A stretch of DNA of 64,000 bases from Lentisphaerota bacterium (GCA_015061665.1 SUWC01000003.1:23945-87944), one strand, 5' to 3'; counted from the first letter of the stretch, positions 45,537 to 55,675 are shown. The notes: generated by a model from the letters alone, not told the origin. Translations and numbers: made by a program.

Positions 45537-48500
45537 TCACTTTTCACTTGATCCCGCCGCGGGAATACGGCGATAGCGGTAGCCGGAGAACGCCGTGTTT
45601 TTGAAGACTTTCCATACCGGATAAATCGTCCCGTCAGGGCGCACACGTTCCTGGTACAAGTCAATTCCCATGATCTCGTCCATGCTTGCCGAGAACACTT
45701 CATTGCCGTCGACAGTAATTGTCATCCGGTCCTTGCCCGCGGCAAGGCGGAAAGAGTGCGAATCCTTTTTCTCAAGATCCCCTTTGCTGACCACGAACTT
45801 CGGAGACCAACCCTCCTCGCTCTTGTCCTCGAACTTTACAGAATCCGGGATGGCAAGGTTCTTCCTTGTATACGATTCCACATGGTAGTGGTCACCAGAT
45901 TCGTCACGCCAAAACCTTATGTACGGGAATGCCCACGAGTTTGAATCCATGCAAAAACCTACATAGGGGTGCGACCAGCCCCACCCGATGTTCCAGTATT
46001 TCTGCTTCGGATCCTTGTCCTCGAAGTGGATCGTCGCCTCGTATTCATAGCCCAATCCTGGAAGAGGCGTCTGGATTCGGTAATACCCCCGCTTGTCATT
46101 GCGGAGCCGTGCACGGCCATCTTTAGCCGTTCCAGTCATTCCCCACCAGTTGACAGCCTCGTTTCCCGTGGGGGTCGGCATCGCATCCACCCATCCGCCG
46201 GCAGCCTCCTGCAGCGCCTTCCTCGCCCGGTAATAGCTGCGGGACGCAATCACGGATGCCTCCTCGCGAAGCCGTGGTGTATTAAGCATTTTCTCAGAAA
46301 TCTTGAACACAGACTGCATGTCGCCTTTAGACATCGACTCCCCTAGGCGCAAAACGTCTTCGCGGGTTCTGCTGTCAGCCAAGGCAAGGAACATGTTTAT
46401 CTGAGTCACATACTCTCCGTTTGGCGCGGCAAACCTCAGCCAGAGTGCGTCATGCCAGTCGAAGACGGATGCCTTGATCTGCGAAGCATAATGCCGTACC
46501 TTTTCCCAGTCGTCTAGCTGCATTGCCAGAGACATCGCCATGCTGCGGAATGTGTCGACGGACGGCATCAGCGGCTGCTCACCGGCCGCGATATACGCGT
46601 CGAACATCTTGAAAAGAGAATTTCGAAGTTCGGGTCCGATCACGTAGTCGCAGATGTTTGTATCGGTCGGGACGTGCTCAACTTCCCATCTATAAATGTT
46701 TTTCAACGCTGCTGCAGCTACCCGATACGAAAACGTCGAATCTGTACGGACGTTGGCAACTGCGTTCGAGGCGACGGAATATAGATACTCCGTCGACCCG
46801 CCCCAGCGCGTCGTCTGCCCTTGAAGAACATTCGACAGATTCCACACCGCGCCGTCGAGAGAGTTAGACACAGCCCTGTTAAACCACATCGCCCCATTGC
46901 CGCCACATCGAAAGCCGTAGTACTTAGCTAGCGCCATCATGGCGACGGCGCCGTCAGGCTTGATCTTCACAGCTTCAAGGAGGTTGGTCTCTCCACCGTC
47001 CTGTATTAGAGCCAGATACCTGTTTCCGACCTTCTCACCTGCCTTGGGGTCGGGACAACCCAGAGTGTCAAGCTTCTCCAATATGCGGCAGTCCGCCTCC
47101 TTGAACAACTGGGCGATCTTGTCAAACGCCGTTGCACGCTCGTCGAATATCGACTTGTAGCTTTCGGACTTCTCCCGCTTGTTCATGTCAAGCCGCTTGT
47201 ACACCCACTTGGCATGCCCCCAGCGCAACAGATAGCCCAACATCGGCTCTGCTCCGTCGTCATGCTTGGCAATCATCTCCTTGAACATCTTACCGCCCTG
47301 CCAGTATTGGGGCTCGCTCGCCATGCCCAAGTAACGAAGCAAACCGACCGCCGCATCGCGGCACTTGGCCTTGTTCCACAGTTTGTCCGCCTCTGCGAAT
47401 TCGGCACTAGTCGGGAACTCCTCGCGCGCCGTAGCAAGCTTGCGCACAAGCGCTTCGCGCACCTTGACGATGCTAGCCGCCGTCTTTTCGTCCATTCCCT
47501 CCGGCGCATGAAATGAATCCACAATGTGCTTGCGCCAGAACGGCACGGCGACTTTTTCGAAGAATTCGGCGTCAGTGTGGGCATCCTCCGGCTTCGGCGA
47601 AACGAAAACCGGGCCTCGCCTTACCGGTTCCTCTTCATCATCTTCGTCGTCTTCTTCCTCTCCTTCATCGGCGTCGAGCTTGCCGGACTTCTTCTCCTCC
47701 TCGAATGCCTTGAGGGCCGACTTGAGCATCTCGAAGCGCGCTTCCTGTTCGCCGACGAGCTTCTGCTTGCGCGCCTCCATGTGTTCAGGGACCTTCATCG
47801 CCTTCGCTTCGGCGAAAGCCCGGTCATAGAGAGGAACGTACTTGGAATAGACAGTGTCGAACAAGGCGATTTGCACTGCCTTCATCGCCTTGCGGAAGAA
47901 CTTGCGCTGTTCCGACTTGGATGCATTCTTGTCCGGCTGCGGCAGCGTCGCCCTTGCCTTTTCCATCGCCGCTTTCGACTCTTCTTCCATCTGCTTGTCG
48001 TAGCGGTTGAGCACGTCCTCGATGGGCTTGATGTACTTCTTGACGTCCGGCGCGTCGCGGATTTCCGCGTCGAGCTTTTCGACATACTTTTCAGGGCCGC
48101 CTTCCGCGTAGCCAAGCCTCGTCACCTCCTCGCCCTTGGCATCGAGCACGATGACGGTCGGGAATCCCGCAACACGGTACTTTTCGACGAGCTTCGGATT
48201 TTCCTCGGCGGCCTTCGGGGTAAGAAGCGCCTTGTCCATCGGAGAGTCGACCATCAAGAGGACGTACTTCTCGGCGGCGGCCTTGCGGAAGACTTCGGTC
48301 GCAAACACCTCCTTGTCGAGGCGCTTGCACCAGCCGCACCAGTCGCTGCCGGAGAAATCGGCGACGACGTGCTTGTTCTCGGCCGCAGCCTTCTTCAGCG
48401 CGGCATCGTAGTCGTCGAGCCAGCCCTCTGGCGTCGACGTCGCAGCAAAAGTCGCAAGCGAAAACATTGCGACGGACAATGCAGATATTGCTTTCATCAT
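45537..48500 (-). CDS. Large secreted protein with N-terminal thioredoxin-fold domain
   Basis: Signal peptide MMKAISALSVAMFSLATFAATS; GWLDDYDAALKKAAAENKHVVADFSGSDWCGWCKRLDKEVF; C-terminal LamG-like segment. Confidence 0.8.
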   Translation of the reverse strand: MMKAISALSVAMFSLATFAATSTPEGWLDDYDAALKKAAAENKHVVADFSGSDWCGWCKRLDKEVFATEVFRKAAAEKYVLLMVDSPMDKALLTPKAAEENPKLVEKYRVAGFPTVIVLDAKGEEVTRLGYAEGGPEKYVEKLDAEIRDAPDVKKYIKPIEDVLNRYDKQMEEESKAAMEKARATLPQPDKNASKSEQRKFFRKAMKAVQIALFDTVYSKYVPLYDRAFAEAKAMKVPEHMEARKQKLVGEQEARFEMLKSALKAFEEEKKSGKLDADEGEEEDDEDDEEEPVRRGPVFVSPKPEDAHTDAEFFEKVAVPFWRKHIVDSFHAPEGMDEKTAASIVKVREALVRKLATAREEFPTSAEFAEADKLWNKAKCRDAAVGLLRYLGMASEPQYWQGGKMFKEMIAKHDDGAEPMLGYLLRWGHAKWVYKRLDMNKREKSESYKSIFDERATAFDKIAQLFKEADCRILEKLDTLGCPDPKAGEKVGNRYLALIQDGGETNLLEAVKIKPDGAVAMMALAKYYGFRCGGNGAMWFNRAVSNSLDGAVWNLSNVLQGQTTRWGGSTEYLYSVASNAVANVRTDSTFSYRVAAAALKNIYRWEVEHVPTDTNICDYVIGPELRNSLFKMFDAYIAAGEQPLMPSVDTFRSMAMSLAMQLDDWEKVRHYASQIKASVFDWHDALWLRFAAPNGEYVTQINMFLALADSRTREDVLRLGESMSKGDMQSVFKISEKMLNTPRLREEASVIASRSYYRARKALQEAAGGWVDAMPTPTGNEAVNWWGMTGTAKDGRARLRNDKRGYYRIQTPLPGLGYEYEATIHFEDKDPKQKYWNIGWGWSHPYVGFCMDSNSWAFPYIRFWRDESGDHYHVESYTRKNLAIPDSVKFEDKSEEGWSPKFVVSKGDLEKKDSHSFRLAAGKDRMTITVDGNEVFSASMDEIMGIDLYQERVRPDGTIYPVWKVFKNTAFSGYRYRRIPAAGSSEK

Positions 48501-48603
48501 TTTTTCCCGATATGTCAGTGTTTAGTGGAATTGCCAATCTATTGGCTGAATATTATACCACAACTCGAGGCACTCCCTGCTGGCATTCGACGCCTGCGAA
48601 CCC

Positions 48604-48875
48604 TTACCAGAACGCCCAGTTCCCTGTCACGACAACTTGAATTCCGAGAACGAGATTCGTGACGGAATGGGCGACGATCGCCGGGACAAGTCCGCAGCGG
48701 ACGGCCAGCAATGCGTAGGCCGCGCCGGCCATCGCGCCCGCGAGCCAGCGATTGTGCTCCAAGGCGAAAAGCCCCGTCGTCCAAAGAAACGCCTGCCAGT
48801 CAAACCGCGTGGACGCGGAGTCCAGCCAGTCGCGATTCGCGATCCTCCTGTCTCCTCTCGCAACATTCCCATGAT
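48604..48875 (-). pseudogene. 5'-truncated CPBP/CAAX-type intramembrane protease remnant
   Basis: Frame reads ...DWQAFLWTTGLFALEHNRWLAGAMAGAAYALLAVRCGLVPAIVAHSVTNLVLGIQVVVTGNWAFW* with no start upstream. Confidence 0.7.
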
Positions 48876-48890
48876 CCTATTATATCAGAC

Positions 48891-49649
48891 TTATTTGTCG
48901 TCTGGAAGCTGGTCATTGATCTCTCGCTCGCTGTCAGTCAAGAAAATGAGTTCAGTTACGGTATCTTCGGCGCAACTCGTGAAGTTGGTGATGACGACAC
49001 CTTTTTCTTTGACCTTATACAGACTGACATAGTTGTTGGTCACAATCGAGCCATCTTCCTGAACGACGCCAATGAGTTGACTACTCGTTATCTCATCTCG
49101 TTCTCCGCATGTGATGGAGTTCGTCGACCGACAGTCAAGGCACTTCGCCTTCCCCTGTGCCATCGCCATTGCCCAGGCTTCAGTGGCCGGATCTTCGCTT
49201 ATGCATTTCCGCGCCAACTCTTCCGCCCGTTGCTGCTTAATGGCGAGATCCTCCGGACTCCCCGGTTCGATGCATCTAACTTCAACCCGAATCATAAACA
49301 CATTCATTAACGCGACAATCACAAGCAAGGCGATTGTCAGTGCCTTGCGCTGATACAACCGATGCTTGATATACCAATAGGAACAGGCAACACAAAGCGC
49401 CCAGACAGGGAATGGACAAACATATTGAAGCACCCACGAAGGGCACTGGTGCATAAACACCCCCCACACCAAGTCCTGCCAAACATCAAAGACACAGCAG
49501 ACAGGTGTTCCCCATGCAAGGCCTCCGAAGAAATGGTAAATCGTGGCGCAAGGCCGCAAAAGCGCCATCGCCATCACGACCATCCACAACCCAGTATTAA
49601 CGCTCCGCTGGGGAGACACCCCTTTCTCGCTGTCATTTTCTGTCGCCAT
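48891..49649 (-). CDS. Hypothetical membrane protein
   Basis: Complete 252-aa ORF with several hydrophobic segments. Confidence 0.5.
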   Translation of the reverse strand: MATENDSEKGVSPQRSVNTGLWMVVMAMALLRPCATIYHFFGGLAWGTPVCCVFDVWQDLVWGVFMHQCPSWVLQYVCPFPVWALCVACSYWYIKHRLYQRKALTIALLVIVALMNVFMIRVEVRCIEPGSPEDLAIKQQRAEELARKCISEDPATEAWAMAMAQGKAKCLDCRSTNSITCGERDEITSSQLIGVVQEDGSIVTNNYVSLYKVKEKGVVITNFTSCAEDTVTELIFLTDSEREINDQLPDDK

Positions 49650-49658
49650 ATTGCTCTT

Positions 49659-49961
49659 TTAGGGTCGTTTGGCGGTAATCGAGTGGATGTAGATATCCGT
49701 CGGATGTTCGCCGCCGAAGACGGTGTGCATGACATTGCAGAGCCAAGCGATCTGGACGCCTTCCTGTCCGGCGGCCTTGGTGTGCTGCGGGACATCTGCG
49801 AACCACTCCGTGCCGGAGCGGTAGAAGCGAATTTCCTTGCGAACGGTCGAAGTGTCGACGCCGGTCGTCCGCGAGCGCAGAAAACAGCACGCAAGAAGCG
49901 CGCCTATTACAACCGTTCCGACAACCGCGCAAACCGCAATACGCAACAATGATATTTTCAT
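49659..49961 (-). CDS. Small hypothetical membrane-anchored protein
   Basis: MKISLLRIAVCAVVGTVVIGALLACCFLRSRTTG... Confidence 0.45.
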   Translation of the reverse strand: MKISLLRIAVCAVVGTVVIGALLACCFLRSRTTGVDTSTVRKEIRFYRSGTEWFADVPQHTKAAGQEGVQIAWLCNVMHTVFGGEHPTDIYIHSITAKRP

Positions 49962-50240
49962 GGCTACATTATAGCACAATCCCACGCTGCGCGGCGAAGG
50001 AAAGTTGTATAATCTCGTGGGTCAAATTGGAAGGGCAAGCTGTCGAGGCAGCTCAAAAGGGTCTGAGCTGAATGCCGCTAACTTAAGGCGATAATTGGCG
50101 ATAATGTCGCAATAATCAATGATAGGTGAAAGCAAGCCGAGAAATGATTCGCATGCCTACAAAACCAGGTTCGTCTTCCATTTTGTGCTATGAACATTCA
50201 GATCCGATGAAATGTCGGCAAAAAATTCGTTCTTTTCGCT

Positions 50241-50276
50241 TAAGTTAGCGGCATTCGGGTCAGAGCTTATTAATAC
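50241..50276 (+). repeat. 36-bp direct repeat, copy 2
   Basis: Identical to 45313-45348; inverted partial copy at 50061-50085. Confidence 0.85.
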
Positions 50277-50278
50277 AC

Positions 50279-50495
50279 ACTGCAGAAACCTAGCGAGGTG
50301 GGCGCATGGTGCTTCCAGAGACCTATGCGGCAGGCGAGAGCGTTTCACCCGCATCGGACCAATCTGCGAGGCTGGTGAAAACTTCGTCCGAGGCGCGTAA
50401 AATCGAGGGTTTTGAGCCGGATCGGCAAAAGGTTTTGAGAACTCCGACGGTTGAAAAAATTGGCTCCGTTACCACTTCGCCTTAGCTTCGCGCAT
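50279..50495. repeat. Conserved structured repeat or candidate ncRNA, copy 2
   Basis: Near-identical to 44419-44640. Confidence 0.6.
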
Positions 50496-50619
50496 CACAA
50501 CCACACTTAGAGCCGTCACTAAAGTGTTTTGACCTGGGGCTCTGCCCCAGACCCCAACTTATCACATACACCACATGCGGCTGGAACGCGCGAAGCATAT
50601 GGCGAAACGTTAGTGAAGC

Positions 50620-50692
50620 CCTTTTTCAAGCCGTCGGAGTTCCAATACCCTCCCGACCCTTTATCCGTTTGATCGCCGCTTCAACCGCCCTG
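50620..50692 (-). pseudogene. 3' scrap of the HEAT-like gene family
   Basis: Minus-strand AVEAAIKRIKGREGIGTPTA, as in 44609-44905. Confidence 0.55.
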
Positions 50693-50816
50693 GGCAGCGC
50701 CCCTCGCACACCGCCATCCGGTAGGGCGCGATCACCGAGCGCGCCGCAACGGCTATGCCAAGTCCGCCTCGGCAACCGAAAAGCGACCGACTATGCTCAT
50801 ATCGACATCGCATGAA

Positions 50817-51254
50817 TTAATCACATTTATGACAAACAGGGAACCTATCTTTTACAATCGGTATTGGATCGCCTGTCCTCACAGCCTTCTGAAGACCAAG
50901 AGGAATCAGCGTAGGCTTATAGTGCTTCAGTTTCCCCTTTCGCTTTCCGCGCTTCATGCGCGTCTTTCCCGACTGCCGCTTAGCCTCAATCAGTTTCGCC
51001 GTGCGCCTGCGAAATTCATCGCGACTCTGCGATCTAATCCCCCATACAACTGCCAATATAATCAGTGCGGCGATGAACTGGCGCGGAAGCACAAAGAGCC
51101 ACACAATACAAACAATCAATAGAAGACCATAGCCCATCGCACGGTCTAGCCTATTGGCGACTTTAGCTTTATGTTTACGAGCAGGCATTGTTGCGGTTTT
51201 ATTACGTTTTATCTGTATTGTAATCACAGGCAATATAATTGTAAACTGCCACAT
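50817..51254 (-). CDS. Hypothetical membrane protein
   Basis: ORF with TM segment GYGLLLIVCIVWLFVLPRQFIAALIILAVVW. Confidence 0.45.
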   Translation of the reverse strand: MWQFTIILPVITIQIKRNKTATMPARKHKAKVANRLDRAMGYGLLLIVCIVWLFVLPRQFIAALIILAVVWGIRSQSRDEFRRRTAKLIEAKRQSGKTRMKRGKRKGKLKHYKPTLIPLGLQKAVRTGDPIPIVKDRFPVCHKCD

Positions 51255-51256
51255 CC

Positions 51257-51715
51257 CTACTCAGTTCCTCCTTGAAATCTATATTGAGGAGAAGTAATAA
51301 CTTGCCATTCATTATTTGTGACGCCATCACATAACACAACCTCGGCATAAAAAGCACATGTACTGATATCTTGCGGCATTAAAACTGAAAAGCGACATTC
51401 AGCGCCAGCTAAAACAATCAGCTTACCCTGATCAGAAGCCATCCCTCCAGATGAGCATCCACGTATCCATTCGCCTCCCTGCTTTATGTAAAAAACTAAA
51501 AATGGATGTTCCCTTCCTAGCAAGAATTTAGCAGTATTGGCCTTATTTGTAAATACGAACTCGCACTTGTATACGTCCGCCGCCTTAGAAACTTTTTCCA
51601 GCAACAAGCAATACTCTTTTTGCCGCGATGCACTCATTAACAAGGTTAAACACACCATAAGAACCGGTGCAACTACAAGAAGCGCTAGCGCAGTTCGCTT
51701 ACCTCGCCTTGACAT
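51257..51715 (-). CDS. Hypothetical exported protein
   Basis: MSRRGKRTALALLVVAPVLMVCLTLLMSASRQKEYC; directly downstream of the RHS fragment. Confidence 0.45.
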   Translation of the reverse strand: MSRRGKRTALALLVVAPVLMVCLTLLMSASRQKEYCLLLEKVSKAADVYKCEFVFTNKANTAKFLLGREHPFLVFYIKQGGEWIRGCSSGGMASDQGKLIVLAGAECRFSVLMPQDISTCAFYAEVVLCDGVTNNEWQVITSPQYRFQGGTE

Positions 51716-52673
51716 AGCGGAAATGCCTCCCCCCATTACCTTCGGTCTCCAGACTATATCCATTGTTTCTATACCAGCGAGCAAAACGTGAATCAAAATG
51801 CCGATAGTTGTAATAAATCAGAGATGTGTCATCGTCAGCATACTCGCTTGAGAATCGCCAGAAGTTGCGATACGCGCTTTCGCCGACAGCCTGCGACATA
51901 GCTCCGAATGGTGCGTATTCGTAATGAGCCTCAATCTTTTTGTCCGTATCGACGACCTCGCTTACATTCTTGTTGCCATCATGCGTATAGATCGATGATG
52001 CGCCACTACGATTCCAAACAAGCGGTCTGGTAGCGACGGGTTCTGTCGGATCCCAGATGAATAGTTGTGAGTTTGTAGCAGAAACATCAAAGCTGGCGAC
52101 CTGCAAATAGCCGTCATAGACAAACCGCTGGTTGTTCTTCGTCACGCGGCGGCCCTGACGGTCGAAGGACATGGAAATGAGTGTGGGAGTGGAGGAGTTG
52201 GGAGTGGAGGAGTTAATAAGGGTCCACAACACAGGACGGTTTTCGCCGTTGTACTGAACCTGCCAGATGCCGGTCGCGGTCTTGACGAGGGTCTGGTTGC
52301 CATCGTCGTCGAACTGGGGAGAAAAGCTGGAAGTCTGAAGTCCGACGTCTGAAGTCAAAGTCGTTATCGAGCAATACCAGTTGAGCTGATTTGCCACGTA
52401 GACGGCATTGGTGCCGCGCTCGGATGATGTCTCGCGATTGCCGATGTCGTCAAAGTCGTAGGCGTAGCGGTATTCAGCATCAATCGCCGCTACAGCATTC
52501 GTAAGCTCGCTGCGAGTGTTGTTGGCGTAGGCAAAACAGCCGTCCCACGCCGTGGCAGTCACCTGCCCGGCGAGATTTTCGAGCGACGTGCGCTTACCCT
52601 GTTCGTTGTATGTCATGCGGTTATACGGTATACGGTTCGTCACTGCAGACACTCTTCTGAATTTAAATTTCAA
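51699..52673 (-). pseudogene. RHS core C-terminal fragment (orphan RHS tip)
   Basis: YAYDFDDIGNRETSSERGTN...SMSFDRQGRRVTKN...YTHDGNKNVSEVVD...YEYAPFGAMSQAVG...YYNYRHFDSRFARW; parallels the 60696 RHS gene but lacks the N-terminal part. Confidence 0.75.
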
Positions 52674-52684
52674 TGCCTACGTTC

Positions 52685-53248
52685 TCATTCCTCAGACCAT
52701 TTGGATCTGCATGGAATGAAACATACTCCTTCATCGTCGCAGACACCTACGGCAACAGCCAAAAGCCCACCTAGAATACGCTCAATTTGAGCATAAGTAA
52801 CATTATCCCCTTTCATGAATTTGGATTCACCCCCTGAGATCAGGCACATAAGCATAAATCGGTTGGCTGTTTTAATCGTATTTGCAATTTGCACATCATC
52901 ACTTGACCCGTCTATAATATAAAAAATATCATCACCCGCAAATACCATAGCACTTTGTTCGAGAGCCATGCAAGGGTCATTCTTCTTAAAATCACATTCC
53001 CTGAAAAGACAAAATACGCCGTCACACTTCAGATTTCGCTTTATCTCAGACGCAAATGCCATCCACCCTCCACAAAACTGCTCGTCAGCAGGCAAACCAC
53101 AGGGAAAATCCCAGTCACGGGCTGCTTCTGGGAAAACTTTTGCTGCCGAGAAATCAAGCAAAGCTTTTCGGGCCAGCAACAGTTTTCCCAAAGGGCCACT
53201 TCCTGCAAGCGCCTCCAGCAGCCAAGTTATTTGATTATGCGACAACAT
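52685..53248 (-). CDS. Hypothetical protein
   Basis: MLSHNQITWLLEALAGSGPLGKLLLARKALLDF..., complete ORF. Confidence 0.4.
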   Translation of the reverse strand: MLSHNQITWLLEALAGSGPLGKLLLARKALLDFSAAKVFPEAARDWDFPCGLPADEQFCGGWMAFASEIKRNLKCDGVFCLFRECDFKKNDPCMALEQSAMVFAGDDIFYIIDGSSDDVQIANTIKTANRFMLMCLISGGESKFMKGDNVTYAQIERILGGLLAVAVGVCDDEGVCFIPCRSKWSEE

Positions 53249-53341
53249 GACCCATCCCCTCCTAAAGTTCAGTTGAACAGGACGCATTCTTCATAATCTT
53301 TTGAACCAGCTGATGGACTCGACAGCATAACAACACGGGAG

Positions 53342-53581
53342 CCAACAGGGTCAGACCTGATTGCCACAGTAAATTGCCACAGTAGGTTTTCCTTGTCATT
53401 GCGGCGCGCCCCTCTCGATCCATCCATTGCTTACCATAAAACGCGCGATAGGCAATGCGGTCGATCTGGCGACAGCATCGGTTAGGAAGATTTGCCCGGC
53501 TACGTCTCATGTCTAATATCACATCCCTATCTCTTGTTAGTGTGGCATTTTACTGTGCTAACCATGTCTGACCCTGTAGCC
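53342..53581. mobile_element. RAYT-derived mini-element A
   Basis: Ends CCAACAGGGTCAGACCTGATTGCCACAGTAAATTGCCACAGTAGG and ...TTTACTGTGCTAACCATGTCTGACCCTGTAGC are inverted; contains RAYT-like MRRSRANLPNRCCRQIDRIAYRAF. Confidence 0.6.
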
Positions 53582-53587
53582 CCCATT

Positions 53588-53926
53588 CTAGAAGTAAAAT
53601 GCATGCCCCGTATGATACCATATTCCGTTCTTAAGAGGGTCAGCCAAGAGTCTGCTGGCAATGTCGTTATCACCGTATATTTCCTTTTGTATCTCGGCTT
53701 CCGGAATAACACCACTCCAGTCATATTCTATTGCCTTTATTTTCGCCATTGGAATCTCCTTAAAAATATGTTCTTCTACCATTCCCTTTGCGGCATGAAG
53801 GGACTCTGCAGTGCAACCAAACTCCTGCACGAACCCAATCATTGGCTTAGCACTAACAAAGAGCATTCCCGAGATGTCCGTCATAGGCATCACAAATGAA
53901 ACATCAACATTTATATAATAAATCAT
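53588..53926 (-). CDS. Hypothetical protein
   Basis: MIYYINVDVSFVMPMTDISGMLFVSAKPMIGFVQEFG..., complete ORF. Confidence 0.4.
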   Translation of the reverse strand: MIYYINVDVSFVMPMTDISGMLFVSAKPMIGFVQEFGCTAESLHAAKGMVEEHIFKEIPMAKIKAIEYDWSGVIPEAEIQKEIYGDNDIASRLLADPLKNGIWYHTGHAFYF

Positions 53927-53927
53927 T

Positions 53928-54073
53928 TTAACGCACGGTGGGCGACGCGGCTTATCAGGTGATGGCATCGGTTTGGAAGACCTATCCTGCAACGCCTCAT
54001 GCCGAACAGTATATCATAAACTCCCGCTACTGTGGTAATTTACAGTGGTAACGATGTCTGACCCTGTAGCCTC
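53928..54073. mobile_element. RAYT-derived fragment B (one end only)
   Basis: MRRCRIGLPNRCHHLISRVAHRA reading plus the same CTACTGTGGTAATTTAC...GTCTGACCCTGTAGCC end as element C. Confidence 0.55.
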
Positions 54074-54133
54074 CGGCGAATGAGAAAAGCGCCAACGCGG
54101 CTATGTTAGCCGACAATTTCAGGCACCGGCCGT

Positions 54134-55015
54134 TCATTGTTTGCTGCGTTCAACCAGCATACGGCCTATCTCGGTTTTGAAATCATCCAGCCCGCTTATC
54201 GGCTCGAACAGCTCGGGATGGCGTTTGCAGAGCTCCGGATACTTCGAGACCTTGCCGTCCCGGTGCCAGAGCCAATAAACGATTTCGGAAATCTCGCGGG
54301 CGTTAAGAATCACATCCGATAAGTATATCTGTCTGTCCCACTTCTTTTTCACGATCCGTGCATTTGTGCCGACATTTTCGCCCACTAGACTTAGAGCAGT
54401 CGCATAGTCAACAATAAATCCTCCACCATCACACATCTTAAAAACACGCGCCTTAAACTCACTCATGAAATTATTTCTATTGATACTAAAAACATCAAAG
54501 AAACGTTCAAATGGCACTTTCGCTGCATTTAAGACATAATCGCTTTCGCTGAATCGCTCCTTAATTGGTGTTGTCTGCCTTTCAAGAAACACAATTCGAC
54601 AAATTCCATATTCAAAAATGGGAGAACCAACATAGCCTGAAGGCGGATGATTCAAATCGACCTTTGTATGTCTATCTGACTCATATACAAGCAATAGGCC
54701 AGGTTCTTGAGCAGGTGGAACTATATTGTCAAAAAGCCTCGAGTCTACAATGCTGTCGGTCTCTTCCAATCCAAACCGCCAGGCAAAAGGTATAACCGAA
54801 TCTGCCCTTGCAACGATGTTTGGTTTTTTCACTGTGATTGCAAACGTCACATTTGTTGCATATCGTTCAATAGAGTTTACCACAGACTCTCTCATGGCAC
54901 TCTCCAAAGTATCGAACAGCATGGCACCTGCCGCATAACGCGAAACGAGCACGCAGAGCAATGTGAACAAGAATCTATTGCGCATATGCGTGTAATTATC
55001 ATTGATACGCTTCAT
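54134..55015 (-). CDS. Hypothetical exported protein
   Basis: MKRINDNYTHMRNRFLFTLLCVLVSRYAAGAMLFD..., complete ORF. Confidence 0.45.
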   Translation of the reverse strand: MKRINDNYTHMRNRFLFTLLCVLVSRYAAGAMLFDTLESAMRESVVNSIERYATNVTFAITVKKPNIVARADSVIPFAWRFGLEETDSIVDSRLFDNIVPPAQEPGLLLVYESDRHTKVDLNHPPSGYVGSPIFEYGICRIVFLERQTTPIKERFSESDYVLNAAKVPFERFFDVFSINRNNFMSEFKARVFKMCDGGGFIVDYATALSLVGENVGTNARIVKKKWDRQIYLSDVILNAREISEIVYWLWHRDGKVSKYPELCKRHPELFEPISGLDDFKTEIGRMLVERSKQ

Positions 55016-55046
55016 GTTTTTCCCCAACTTTAGGGCATTTGATGAG

Positions 55047-55675
55047 AGCCAACAGGGTCAGACCTGATTGCCACAGTAAATTGCCACAGTAGGTTTTCCT
55101 TGTCATAGCGGCGCAACCCTTTCGATTCGCCGCCTGCCGTCCTTCGTCAAGACGTATTTCTGCTGCGGCGAGTTTGGGTGCACGGGGTCGCTGCGCTCAA
55201 TCAACCCCGTCTCCATCAGCGGACGGAGATACGCCTTCGTGAAGTACTCCCGGCTCGCGATACCAAGCGTCGTGCGCAGATATGCCGGCGACTTCGGCTC
55301 CCACTGAAGAAGCTGCATAAGCCTGACTGCGCGGACGTCGTCGCCCTTCGCGATGACCTGCGGTATATACCCCGGCGTCTCAATCCCAGCCGCAAATGTC
55401 TTGCCGCGCCAGTCCGGACGCTTGTTCGCCCGCGCCAGCTCGAATTCATGCCCGTCCGGCCAGTCCACAATCCCGGCGTTGACGGGGTTGGCGTCCACGT
55501 AACCGCTTTCCGCCAGCATCATTACGCACTCTGTGTACGCGCGCAGGTGATAGCAACGATTGGGAAGATTTATCCTGCAACGTCTCATGCCGAACAGTAT
55601 ATCATAAACTCCCGCTACTGTGGTAATTTACTGTGGCAACCATGTCAGACCCTCAACCATGTCAGACCCTGTAGC
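55047..55675. mobile_element. RAYT-derived element C with internally deleted transposase
   Basis: Inverted ends as in element A; ORF 55103-55588 (-) reads MRRCRINLPNRCYHL then YVDANPVNAGIVDWP, missing the central HUH region. Confidence 0.6.
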
